A DNA stretch of 11,855 nt. Source: an uncultured Bacilli bacterium (GTDB taxonomy: Bacteria; Bacillota_I; Bacilli_A; RF39; UBA660). A program made the position numbers and the translations under genes. Within the stretch, counting starts at the first letter, position 1, and each line of letters opens with the position of its first letter. The notes under the pieces were generated by a model, which saw nothing but the letters and a program-made list of their open reading frames with translations, was not told where the DNA came from and made no database searches. Positions 1 through 6,194 of the stretch are shown here, piece after piece. The DNA is taken from NCBI GenBank assembly GCA_947632685.1, contig CANRQD010000033.1, positions 1-11,855 on the forward strand, given 5' to 3'.

Positions 1-3000
1 CTTTACCACCAAGCGGTTGCTGAGTAACCATTGAATAAGGACCAGTAGAACGTGCATGAAGTTTATCATCAACCATGTGGTGTAATTTAATCATATACAT
101 AACACCAACAGCAATACGATTATCAAATGGCTCACCCGTACGTCCATCATATAATACTGTTTTTCCGTCTTTATCCATTCCAGCTTCTTTCATCATATCT
201 TCAATATCTTCAATATGAGCTCCATCAAATACTGGAGTTGCTATATGGACACCTAATTTTTTACAAGCCATTCCCATATGAATTTCAAGAATTTGTCCTA
301 AGTTCATACGAGAAGGAACACCCTGTGGATTAAGCATGATATCAACAGGAGTACCATCTGGTAAGTATGGCATATCCTCTTCTGGAAGAATAAGTGATAT
401 AACACCTTTATTACCATGACGTCCAGACATCTTATCTCCAACTTGAATCTTACGTTTTTGAATTATATATACACGAATTACCTTAGATACTCCAGCAGGC
501 AATTCATCATTATCTTTACGAGAATAAATCTTTATATCATGTACTATACCATCACCACCATGTGGAACACGAAGTGATGTATCACGAACCTCACGAGTTT
601 TTTCACCAAATATAGCATGTAATAATTTTTCTTCTGATGTAAGTTCAGCCATACCTTTTGGAGTTACTTTACCAACTAAGATATCTCCTTCTTTTACCTC
701 AGTACCAATAGTTACAATACCATTTTCATCTAGATTTTTTCTAGCTTCTTCACTAACATTAGGAATATCACGAGTAATCTCTTCAGGACCTAACTTAGTT
801 TCACGACATTGCATTTCATAATCCTCTAAGTGTAGAGATGTCAATTTATCATCTTTTACTAAATTTTCATTTAATATTACAGCATCCTCATAGTTATAAC
901 CATTAAATGTCATGAAAGCTACAACCATATTTTTACCTAAAGCAAGTTCTCCCATATCTGTAGAATTACCATCAGCAATTATTGTCTTACCTGCTTTTAC
1001 TGTATCTCCTACTTTTACAATAGGTCTTTGATGATTACAAATACCTGCATTCGCTAATTCAAAGTTAGCTAATTCATATGTTTCTTTTCCTTCTTTTGTT
1101 TTTATAATAATTTTTTTAGCATCAACATAATCAACTATACCATCAACACCAGCAACTATACATACACCAGAATCTTTTGCTGCTATATGCTCTACACCTG
1201 TTCCAACAAATGGAGCTTCAGTCTTAATTAAAGGCATTGCTTGACGTTGCATATTAGCACCCATTAATGCACGAGTTGCATCATCATGTTCCAAGAATGG
1301 AATACAACTTGTTGTAATAGAAACAACTTGTTGAGGAGATACATCAATATAATCAACTTGTTCAGGTTTTGCTAAAATATTTTCACCACGAAGTCTAGCA
1401 TTAACAACTTCACTAATTATTACATTATCTTTATCAGTATCAACAGTTGATTGAGAAATTATATAATCAGCCTCTTCATCAGCTGTTAAATATTCAACTG
1501 TATCTGTTATTTTACAATCTACTACTTTTCGATATGGAGTCATTATAAATCCATATTCATCAACTTTTGCATAACTTGCTAATGAAGTAATAAGTCCGAT
1601 ATTAGGTCCTTCAGGAGATTCAATTGGACAAATTCTACCATAATGAGAGGTATTAACATCACGAACTTCTACACCAGCTCTATCACGTGAAAGTCCACCT
1701 GGTCCTAAAGCAGATAAACGACGCTTATTAGTAAGTTCTGCTATTGGGTTAGTTTGATCCATAAATTGAGAAAGTTGTGATGAACCAAAGAATTCTTTCA
1801 TTGCTGCTGTAACTGGTCTAATATTAATTAATGTTTTTGGAGTTACTTCTTCCATCTCTTGTGTAGTCATTCTTTCACGTATAACTCGTTCCATACGAGA
1901 TACACCTATTCTAAATTGATTTTGTAATAATTCTCCAACTTGACGAATACGTCTATTTCCTAAATGATCTATTTCATCATAATTACCTACTCCATGTAAT
2001 AAATTTAGATAATATGAAACAGCTGCATACACATCAGAAATAGTAAGTCTTTTTTCAGTAATAGTTTGATCATTACCAATAACAACTATTTTCTTTTTCT
2101 TATCAGTAGGATCAACTATTTTTATTTCTTGAACTTTATTAAATGTATCTAATTCTTCATTAACTTTTATTTCTTTTACGCCATATCCATTTGTAAATAC
2201 ATCTTTTAAATCTTCAAGTAAAGCTTTAGTAAATACAGTACCTTTTTCGCATACTATTTTACCATCTACTTTTATATCTTCTGCTAAAGTTTGTCCTAAT
2301 AATCTATCCATTACATTTAGTTTACGATTAAATTTATAACGACCAACACGAGCTAAATCATATCTGAATTCATCAAAAAATCTTGTAATAATTTGGTTTT
2401 TAGATGAATCAAGTGTTGCAGGTTCACCAGGTCTTAATTTTTCATAAATTTCAATTAAAGCTTCATCTGTATTTTTAGTTGAATCCTTAGCAATTGTATT
2501 TTCTAAATATTCATCTTTTCCAAATAAATCAAAAATTTCATCATCACTTGATAAACCAAATGCTCTAAGTAATGTAGTTAATGTAACTTTTCTTGTACGG
2601 TCAATTCTTACATATAATACATCTCTAGCGTCAGTTTCAAATTCTAACCAAGTACCTCTAGTAGGTATTATTTGAGAAGTAATTAATTCACGTCCATTTT
2701 TATCTATTTCACGATTAAAATAAACACTAGGAGAACGAACTAATTGAGAAACAATAACACGTTCAGCACCATTTATAACAAAAGTACCACTGCCAGTCAT
2801 TATAGGCATATCACCCATGAATATTTCTTGTTCTTTTACTTCTCCTGTTTCACGATTAAAAAGACGCACCTCAACTTTTAACGGAGCGGAATAAGTTGTC
2901 TCTCTATCTTTACTTTCTTTAATAGAATATCTTGGTTCTTCAAAATGATAATCACCAAATTCTAAAGATAATGTTCCTGAAAAATTTTCAACAGGAAATA

Positions 3001-3154
3001 AATCTTCAAATACCTCTTTAATTCCAGTTTTTATAAACCATTCATATGATTTCTTTTGAATCTCTAATAAATCTTTTAATTCATATGAATTTCTTATCTT
3101 TGAGAAATTTCTTCTTTCTCTATGGTCACCACATTTTACTTTTTTAAATGCCAC
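1..3154 (-). CDS. rpoB: RNA polymerase beta subunit, 3' end outside the window
   Basis: This encodes the beta subunit of DNA-dependent RNA polymerase, which forms one side of the active-site cleft and the rifampicin pocket. About 1051 codons are present, against roughly 1190 in Bacillus subtilis, and the frame stays open to the left edge, so only the C-terminal end is missing. Diagnostic stretches in order are TGSGTFVINGAERVIVSQL, the rifampicin region FFGSSQLSQFMDQTNP with KRRLSALGPGG near residues 460-485, IESPEGPNIGLI, SGRHGNKGV and VTQQPLGGK at the edge. I chose the GTG at 3152-3154, giving VAFKKVKCGDHRERR, because a GGGGTGA Shine-Dalgarno-like stretch lies about five bases upstream; a second in-frame GTG three codons earlier overlaps that site. 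An Asn occupies the position that is His in most bacteria (codon 1727-1729). It follows rsmC after 99 bases, the common Firmicutes arrangement. No frameshift was seen. Confidence 0.97.
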   Translation of the reverse strand, partial: MAFKKVKCGDHRERRNFSKIRNSYELKDLLEIQKKSYEWFIKTGIKEVFEDLFPVENFSGTLSLEFGDYHFEEPRYSIKESKDRETTYSAPLKVEVRLFNRETGEVKEQEIFMGDMPIMTGSGTFVINGAERVIVSQLVRSPSVYFNREIDKNGRELITSQIIPTRGTWLEFETDARDVLYVRIDRTRKVTLTTLLRAFGLSSDDEIFDLFGKDEYLENTIAKDSTKNTDEALIEIYEKLRPGEPATLDSSKNQIITRFFDEFRYDLARVGRYKFNRKLNVMDRLLGQTLAEDIKVDGKIVCEKGTVFTKALLEDLKDVFTNGYGVKEIKVNEELDTFNKVQEIKIVDPTDKKKKIVVIGNDQTITEKRLTISDVYAAVSYYLNLLHGVGNYDEIDHLGNRRIRQVGELLQNQFRIGVSRMERVIRERMTTQEMEEVTPKTLINIRPVTAAMKEFFGSSQLSQFMDQTNPIAELTNKRRLSALGPGGLSRDRAGVEVRDVNTSHYGRICPIESPEGPNIGLITSLASYAKVDEYGFIMTPYRKVVDCKITDTVEYLTADEEADYIISQSTVDTDKDNVIISEVVNARLRGENILAKPEQVDYIDVSPQQVVSITTSCIPFLEHDDATRALMGANMQRQAMPLIKTEAPFVGTGVEHIAAKDSGVCIVAGVDGIVDYVDAKKIIIKTKEGKETYELANFELANAGICNHQRPIVKVGDTVKAGKTIIADGNSTDMGELALGKNMVVAFMTFNGYNYEDAVILNENLVKDDKLTSLHLEDYEMQCRETKLGPEEITRDIPNVSEEARKNLDENGIVTIGTEVKEGDILVGKVTPKGMAELTSEEKLLHAIFGEKTREVRDTSLRVPHGGDGIVHDIKIYSRKDNDELPAGVSKVIRVYIIQKRKIQVGDKMSGRHGNKGVISLILPEEDMPYLPDGTPVDIMLNPQGVPSRMNLGQILEIHMGMACKKLGVHIATPVFDGAHIEDIEDMMKEAGMDKDGKTVLYDGRTGEPFDNRIAVGVMYMIKLHHMVDDKLHARSTGPYSMVTQQPLGGK

Positions 3155-3193
3155 ATTTTTCACCCCAAACACTATTTTTTTAAAGACCAAAAT

Positions 3194-3211
3194 CGTATTA
3201 AAAATAACACG
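3194..3211 (-). promoter_or_regulatory. small stem-loop in the rpoB leader
   Basis: On the minus strand CGTGTTA and TAATACG can pair (seven pairs, one G-U) around a TTTT loop. It lies about 40 bases before the rpoB start codon, between the possible promoter and the ribosome site. No U-run follows it, so it is not a terminator. Any role in controlling rpoB translation or mRNA stability is a guess. Confidence 0.3.
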
Positions 3212-3224
3212 TTGCCAATTTATA

Positions 3225-3253
3225 TTAATAACATAAATTTGTAAATAAGTCAA
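3225..3253 (-). promoter_or_regulatory. possible promoter in front of rpoB
   Basis: TTGACT at 3248-3253 begins on the base after the rsmC stop codon and is followed, 17 bases later, by TATTAA at 3225-3230. The -35 matches consensus in five of six bases and the -10 in four of six. It would let rpoB be transcribed separately from rsmC with a leader of about 65 bases. The region is very AT-rich, so a chance match is possible. Confidence 0.4.
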
Positions 3254-3838
3254 CTAAAATGTACATTTTAATACAAAAAAGCCTTTCTTTTTTTCTAATA
3301 TACTGACATTATATATTTTTTCTAAGTCGAATATTAACGATTTAGCACCCTGCTCCTTTCTAATAACTAAAAACAAAGTACCTGGCTCATTTAAATATTC
3401 TTTTGCATTCATAACAATATCATAAACAATTTTTTTACCTGCTCTAATAGGTGGATTAGTAATAATTGTATTATATTTAGTAAAAATATTATGATAGCAA
3501 TTGCTTTCAAATACTCGACAATTACTACATTTATTTTCATCTAAATTTCTTTTTGCTAAATGCAAAGCTCTTAAATTAACATCTACCATATCAACTGATT
3601 TTGAAGTCAACTTGTTAACAATAATACCTAAAACACCATAACCACAACCCATATCTAAGACATTGGCTCCAACTTCTTCCAGCGGGATGGATTCAAGAAG
3701 AAGTCTACTGCCAAAATCAAGTCCATCTTTAGAAAAAACACCATTATCAGTAAAAAAAGAAAATTTGTGTCCTAATATAACACAATTATATTTCTTAATA
3801 TTACTTGGTAATTTTTCATTGGTAAAGTATTGTCCCAT
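3254..3838 (-). CDS. rsmC: RsmC/YbxB-type class I rRNA methyltransferase
   Basis: The predicted 194-aa protein is a SAM-dependent methyltransferase of the RsmC family, whose E. coli member methylates G1207 of 16S rRNA; the Bacillus counterpart is YbxB (about 200 aa), encoded just before rpoB as here. Visible motifs are FTDNGVFSKDGLDFGSRLL near residues 29-47, the SAM-binding motif LDMGCGYGVLG at 61-71, an acidic VDVN motif ending strand 2 near 95-98, and the catalytic-type motif TNPPIRAGK at 127-135. It is a single-domain form without the duplicated N-terminal half of E. coli RsmC. I chose the ATG at 3836-3838 because GGAG lies seven bases before it and the product then matches the family length. 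An in-frame ATG at 3878-3880 would add 14 residues, but it sits in a hairpin loop and is 15 bases from its AAAGGAG. The exact target base is inferred from family membership. Confidence 0.9.
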   Translation of the reverse strand: MGQYFTNEKLPSNIKKYNCVILGHKFSFFTDNGVFSKDGLDFGSRLLLESIPLEEVGANVLDMGCGYGVLGIIVNKLTSKSVDMVDVNLRALHLAKRNLDENKCSNCRVFESNCYHNIFTKYNTIITNPPIRAGKKIVYDIVMNAKEYLNEPGTLFLVIRKEQGAKSLIFDLEKIYNVSILEKKKGFFVLKCTF

Positions 3839-3855
3839 ATTATCGCTCCAAATGC

Positions 3856-3902
3856 AAAAAGAAAGAGATAACTTATACATAATGATAAAAGTTATCTCCT
3901 TT
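3856..3902 (-). promoter_or_regulatory. 5'-terminal hairpin in the rsmC-rpoB mRNA, possible attenuator
   Basis: On the minus strand AAGGAGATAACTT (3889-3901) pairs with AAGTTATCTCTTT (3862-3874) in 13 consecutive pairs with one G-U, around a 14-base loop. The stem buries an AAAGGAG ribosome-binding sequence and the loop holds an ATG. CTTTTTG follows the stem, which resembles a weak intrinsic terminator. The predicted transcript start (about 3905) is only a few bases upstream, so the hairpin would form at the extreme 5' end. It could stabilise the mRNA, attenuate it, or gate translation; the sequence cannot decide. Confidence 0.55.
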
Positions 3903-3911
3903 CGTATTCAT

Positions 3912-3940
3912 ATAATACAATATAATTAATTATTTGTCAA
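3912..3940 (-). promoter_or_regulatory. sigma-A type promoter for rsmC-rpoB
   Basis: TTGACA at 3935-3940 and TATTAT at 3912-3917 are separated by 17 bases: a perfect -35 and five of six bases of the -10. It begins one base after the U-run of the RNA-gene terminator, so the two transcription units are packed end to end. Transcription should start near 3905. It gives rsmC-rpoB a supply independent of rplJL. Confidence 0.75.
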
Positions 3941-3941
3941 T

Positions 3942-3972
3942 AAAAAAACAGAAGTTTAATCACGCTTCTGCC
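3942..3972 (-). terminator. intrinsic terminator of the candidate ncRNA
   Basis: On the minus strand GCAGAAG and CTTCTGT pair (CAGAAG/CTTCTG perfect plus a G-U) around a ten-base loop, followed by seven T. On the plus strand the stem is not followed by a T-run, so termination is only convincing in the minus direction. It ends the transcript that starts near 4382. Confidence 0.8.
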
Positions 3973-4382
3973 AAAAATATTTATAACATTTTCTCAACTT
4001 TATTAAAGTTAGCTAGTCTTCAATAAAATCCGCGTTTAATTACAGTAAAAACTGCTGTTTCTTATAAACATTAGCGAGTCACATTTCTCGCATTCAATAT
4101 TTATTGCCCTCAAAATTGCGATGTACATCGACTGGCGTAGATTAATTACCATAAAATACAATAACATAAACATTGTAAAAACCGCAATAAACATTTACTA
4201 TTGGCAACCAGCCTATTGTATCTATTACATATATTAATAATAGAACCATTTAAATCATAATAAATATGATCTAAATATAAATATTAAAGTAAAACACAAT
4301 AATATAAAATAATATATATAATAATAATACAATCTTTCAAAAATAAATTATTCGTATTCCAATACGATACATCTATTTTTGT
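3942..4382 (-). ncRNA. candidate structured non-coding RNA, family not recognised
   Basis: This 441-base stretch has its own consensus promoter and its own intrinsic terminator, and no gene with a ribosome site. The part at about 3965-4213 is visibly richer in G and C than the AT-rich flanks. It folds by eye into consistent helices: GGCTGG (4208-4213) with CCAGTC (4130-4135); TTGCC (4203-4207) with GGTAA (4146-4150); inside these, two hairpins (arms 4198-4202/4186-4190 and 4171-4177/4157-4163), making a three-way junction. Further hairpins are CGAT/ATCG within 4119-4130, GCGAG/CTCGC (4087-4091/4074-4078), CAGT/ACTG near 4044-4055, and AACTTT/AAAGTT (3996-4010). The first 170 bases are AT-rich and hold a small hairpin at 4352-4367. 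I checked for hallmarks of RNase P RNA, tmRNA, SRP RNA, T-box and common riboswitches and saw none. A 6S-like or raiA-type RNA is not excluded. It could also be a leader that reads through into rsmC-rpoB. Confidence 0.6.
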
Positions 4383-4388
4383 AATTTA

Positions 4389-4416
4389 ATTATATCATAT
4401 TATATAAATAAGTCAA
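4389..4416 (-). promoter_or_regulatory. sigma-A type promoter for the candidate ncRNA
   Basis: TTGACT at 4411-4416 and a perfect TATAAT at 4389-4394 are 16 bases apart. It lies 30 bases past the terminator of the secretion operon and 150-180 bases before the structured part of the RNA. Start of transcription should be near 4381. It is among the best promoter matches in the window. Confidence 0.7.
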
Positions 4417-4445
4417 TATATTTTTTCTTTTTTTACAATTAAAGC

Positions 4446-4489
4446 AAAAAAAGAGAACCATTATTGTTATCATAATTAATTCTCTTTTA
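4446..4489 (-). terminator. intrinsic terminator of the T7SS operon
   Basis: On the minus strand AAAAGAGAA pairs with TTCTCTTTT and the interior carries a second short helix ATTAT/ATAAT around a seven-base loop; a run of seven T starts in the 3' arm. It begins about 11 bases after the stop codon of the last cluster gene. This closes the secretion cluster before the ncRNA promoter. Confidence 0.7.
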
Positions 4490-4499
4490 TACTTAAATA

Positions 4500-4814
4500 C
4501 TAATTAAATAAATTATTTAAACTATCTAAATCTACATTAGAATCGTTTTCAACAATACTTTTATCATCAGCTAATTCTGTACTATCATCAACAAACGAAT
4601 TATCATCTGAATCCATATCTAATACTTCTATATTATCCAAAGATTCAGCAGTACTATCATCAATATTCATTTCTAAAATATTAATACCTTTTTCATTAAA
4701 GAATTCAAAGGTTTCTTTTAATTCTTCTGGAAGACTATCGTCAATAATTAATCTTCCATTTGCATCAACATACTTAGCATAAGCTTTTTTTGCTTCTTCG
4801 CTTAATTTTATCAT
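4500..4814 (-). CDS. small highly acidic protein of the T7SS cluster, function unknown
   Basis: I do not recognise this 104-aa protein. It has about 29 Asp/Glu against 8 Lys/Arg, a net charge near -21, no signal peptide, no membrane segment and no Cys, His or Trp. Residues 1-50 look folded, with a helix around KLSEEAKKAYAKYV, a short strand-like RLIID, then a helix PEELKETFEFFNEKG; residues 51-104 are Asp/Ser/Asn-rich and probably disordered. Its ATG is 11 bases after the stop of the WXG100 gene, with AGGAAG overlapping that stop codon, so the two are probably translated from one mRNA. It is the last gene before the operon terminator. The neighbour is strongly basic, so an acidic chaperone or co-secreted partner is a reasonable guess, but it is only inferred from charge and position. 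It shares an Asp/Ser-rich C-terminus with the 216-aa protein two genes upstream. Confidence 0.8.
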   Translation of the reverse strand: MIKLSEEAKKAYAKYVDANGRLIIDDSLPEELKETFEFFNEKGINILEMNIDDSTAESLDNIEVLDMDSDDNSFVDDSTELADDKSIVENDSNVDLDSLNNLFN

Positions 4815-4825
4815 AGTACAGCTTC

Positions 4826-5119
4826 CTATTTATCTTTATCAGCTCTTGCTGCATTTTCATAACTAACAGCTAAGTTTGAAACAACGCCTAAAGCATAATT
4901 ATAATCTTTAATGTTGTTTTCTAGATTTTTTACTGCCTTAGTATAAAACTTTTTTGCTTTACTACCATTCCAATATGGACCAGAACCATTACCCTTCATC
5001 ATTTGTTCTAAATCACTGCTTAATTTAGTTAATTTTTTCTGTAAAGCTCCTAAAGTAGTATTCATCTTTATAACGTCACTTTTAATGTTCTTCTTTACAC
5101 CACGTTTGTTGCCTGCCAT
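4826..5119 (-). CDS. WXG100-family T7SS protein (EsxA/YukE-like)
   Basis: The 97-aa product has the size and layout of a WXG100 protein: a helix at about 15-42, a turn with W50-N51-G52 preceded by GNGSGPY, then a helix at about 54-92. Such proteins form four-helix dimers and are exported by, and needed for, type VII secretion. ATG at 5117-5119 has a GGAGG-type ribosome site seven to eight bases upstream. It is unusually basic, with 19 Lys/Arg against 8 Asp/Glu, including a KRGVKKNIK start. No YxxxD/E export motif is present after the second helix; Y87 is followed by ENAA. It lies 34 bases after the 216-aa gene and directly before the acidic 104-aa gene. The family call rests on length, helices, the WxG turn and location beside essC and a yukD-like gene. 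Confidence 0.85.
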   Translation of the reverse strand: MAGNKRGVKKNIKSDVIKMNTTLGALQKKLTKLSSDLEQMMKGNGSGPYWNGSKAKKFYTKAVKNLENNIKDYNYALGVVSNLAVSYENAARADKDK

Positions 5120-5153
5120 ATTATCCTCCTTTAACTAAAATTTATTACTAATA

Positions 5154-5804
5154 TTATTCTACATCAGTATCTACACTACTAGCATCAAAAGCATTACCAG
5201 CATCACTAGATACATCTCCAGAAGCTTCGCCAGCATCTACACCACCAGCGTCTACAGTATCACTAGAAACATCTCCAGATGCTTCACTAGTATCTACACC
5301 ACTAGCATCTGCAGTATCACCAGAAGCATTACTAGCATCAGAAGTTTCAGTAGAAGTACTGCTATCACTACTTTGAGTGTAATTACCACTGCTATTATCA
5401 GTAGTATTATTGGCAGTTCCATTACTATCTGCTTGATTTAAAGCTTGTTCTAGTTTATCTTCAAGTTCCTTAACTCTATTTTCAATAGTTGCAAATTCAA
5501 ATGCACTTATTAAATCATTTTTACGATTTGTACAATAGCCAGCCTGATTTCCTACTCTAGTACTAGCCTTATTTACACTACGTTTAAGTTTATCACCTTT
5601 AACTTTAGATTTAGAATTTGCTAATTGACTTGATAATTCATTAAATTTTTTTGTTATTGAGTTATAATCCTCAATAATAGCATCATATGAAGATTGAGCC
5701 TCATTTTGAACATCTATGTCCTCGTCATTAACAGTTGATGGTACACTAATTTTAAGAGTTAATTGTTCTGCAGTAATTAATGTTGAACTCTGTTGTAGCG
5801 CCAT
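5154..5804 (-). CDS. helical protein with Ser/Asp/Ala/Gly repeat tail, possible T7SS substrate
   Basis: I do not recognise this 216-aa protein as a named family. Residues 1-124 are hydrophilic and mostly helical, with heptad-like runs at about 36-70 and 100-124 (ENRVKELEDKLEQALNQ), reminiscent of the helical hairpins of T7SS substrates but without a WxG turn. Residues 125-216 contain no Lys or Arg, almost no aromatic residues, and are built from Ser, Asp, Ala, Gly, Thr and Asn, with a 19-residue unit repeated at 166-184 and 185-203 and a partial copy after it. There is no signal peptide, no membrane segment and no LPxTG-type anchor. ATG at 5802-5804 has AGGAGGG seven bases upstream. It is first of the three genes behind an internal promoter. 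A substrate or surface-exposed accessory factor is an inference from location and tail composition. Confidence 0.8.
   Translation of the reverse strand: MALQQSSTLITAEQLTLKISVPSTVNDEDIDVQNEAQSSYDAIIEDYNSITKKFNELSSQLANSKSKVKGDKLKRSVNKASTRVGNQAGYCTNRKNDLISAFEFATIENRVKELEDKLEQALNQADSNGTANNTTDNSSGNYTQSSDSSTSTETSDASNASGDTADASGVDTSEASGDVSSDTVDAGGVDAGEASGDVSSDAGNAFDASSVDTDVE
5196..5309 (-). repeat. two 57-bp tandem coding repeats in the acidic tail
   Basis: Two adjacent 57-base units (5253-5309 and 5196-5252) encode residues 166-184 and 185-203. By hand count they agree at 47 of 57 positions. Both keep GVD, EASGDVSSD and the framing Asp-Ala; most differences are first- or third-base changes. A degenerate start of a third unit follows. 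The pattern suggests tandem duplication with later divergence, as in other low-complexity surface or secreted tails. Confidence 0.8.
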
Positions 5805-5839
5805 AATATATCCCTCCTATCTTATTATATTACAAATTT

Positions 5840-5867
5840 ATAATAACACATTAAATTTAAAAGTCAA
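5840..5867 (-). promoter_or_regulatory. internal promoter before the 216-aa gene
   Basis: TTGACT (5862-5867) and TATTAT (5840-5845) are 16 bases apart, and a TG sits one base before the -10, giving an extended -10 element. It lies in the 117-base gap between the yukD-like gene and the 216-aa gene, 36 bases before the latter's start codon. It would express the last three genes apart from essC. Confidence 0.6.
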
Positions 5868-5921
5868 CGTATTTAATAATAAAACTATATTAATTTACAG
5901 AAAAAATATACTTATTTTACA

Positions 5922-6170
5922 TTAATATAACAATACTTTTATTCCATTTTTTAAACCTGAATATTTTACTATATTATTTTTATTTATAACAAATCCATCA
6001 GAAGTATATAAATTAACATCCTCTTTTTTTTGATAATTATTATTTGATAATTCGCATAAAGAATCTTGAACAATATCTATTGCTTCTTGTGTTTTTATAC
6101 TAATTGGTAAAAAGATATCAAATTCTTCATTTAGAGTAACAGCATAAACTGTAATTAATATTTTATTCAT
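5922..6170 (-). CDS. esaB: YukD/EsaB-type ubiquitin-like T7SS accessory protein
   Basis: The 82-aa product matches the size and pattern of YukD/EsaB (about 80 aa), small cytoplasmic ubiquitin-fold proteins found in Firmicutes T7SS loci. The pattern is an N-terminal strand MNKILITVYAV, a second strand EFDIFLPISI, a helix TQEAIDIVQDSLCEL, a middle region with VNLYTSDGFVINKN, and the ending YSGLKNGIKVLLY, comparable to the family's C-terminal GI-NG-x-LxxL strand. There is no C-terminal di-glycine, as usual for this family. It follows essC by 24 bases. Its AAAGGAG site overlaps the end of essC but is about 17 bases from the ATG, longer than normal; an ATT codon directly upstream is the only near alternative, so weak initiation or a spacer fold is possible. 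The identification rests on length, pattern and context. Confidence 0.75.
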   Translation of the reverse strand: MNKILITVYAVTLNEEFDIFLPISIKTQEAIDIVQDSLCELSNNNYQKKEDVNLYTSDGFVINKNNIVKYSGLKNGIKVLLY

Positions 6171-6194
6171 AATATTTAATTCTGTATCTCCTTT

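Noticed and set aside
3663..3929. Plus-strand open frame of 88 codons over rsmC and its leader.
   Set aside because: It is a shadow of rsmC; its second half reads through the promoter and hairpin region.
4119..4130. Palindrome CGATGTACATCG, considered as an operator for a dimeric regulator.
   Set aside because: It is inside the transcribed RNA, far from either promoter, and fits better as a short hairpin.
4036..4194. A 52-codon minus-strand reading frame with a hydrophobic start (MFIAVFTMFMLLYF) and three Cys, inside the candidate RNA.
   Set aside because: No Shine-Dalgarno sequence precedes the ATG, an in-frame stop abuts it, and the frame overlaps the best-supported stems. It could still be a leaderless or dual-function peptide, but nothing supports translation.
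4082..4213. Possible RNase P RNA, tmRNA, SRP RNA or T-box identity for the RNA region.
   Set aside because: The hallmark segments (GAGGAAAGUCC, the tRNA-like tmRNA ends, the GGAAG-type SRP loop, the GGUGGNACCGCG T-box) were not found on either strand.
5196..5309. Repeats considered as a CRISPR-like array.
   Set aside because: The units are in frame, adjacent without spacers, and encode protein repeats.
5716..5925. Plus-strand open frame across the start of the 216-aa gene and the gap before it.
   Set aside because: It is antisense to a well-supported gene, has no ribosome site and no recognisable composition.
5885..5935. AT-only inverted repeat near the end of the yukD-like gene (TATATTAAT/ATTAATATA), considered as a terminator.
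   Set aside because: The T-run lies in the loop and not after the stem, and such AT palindromes are expected by chance here.
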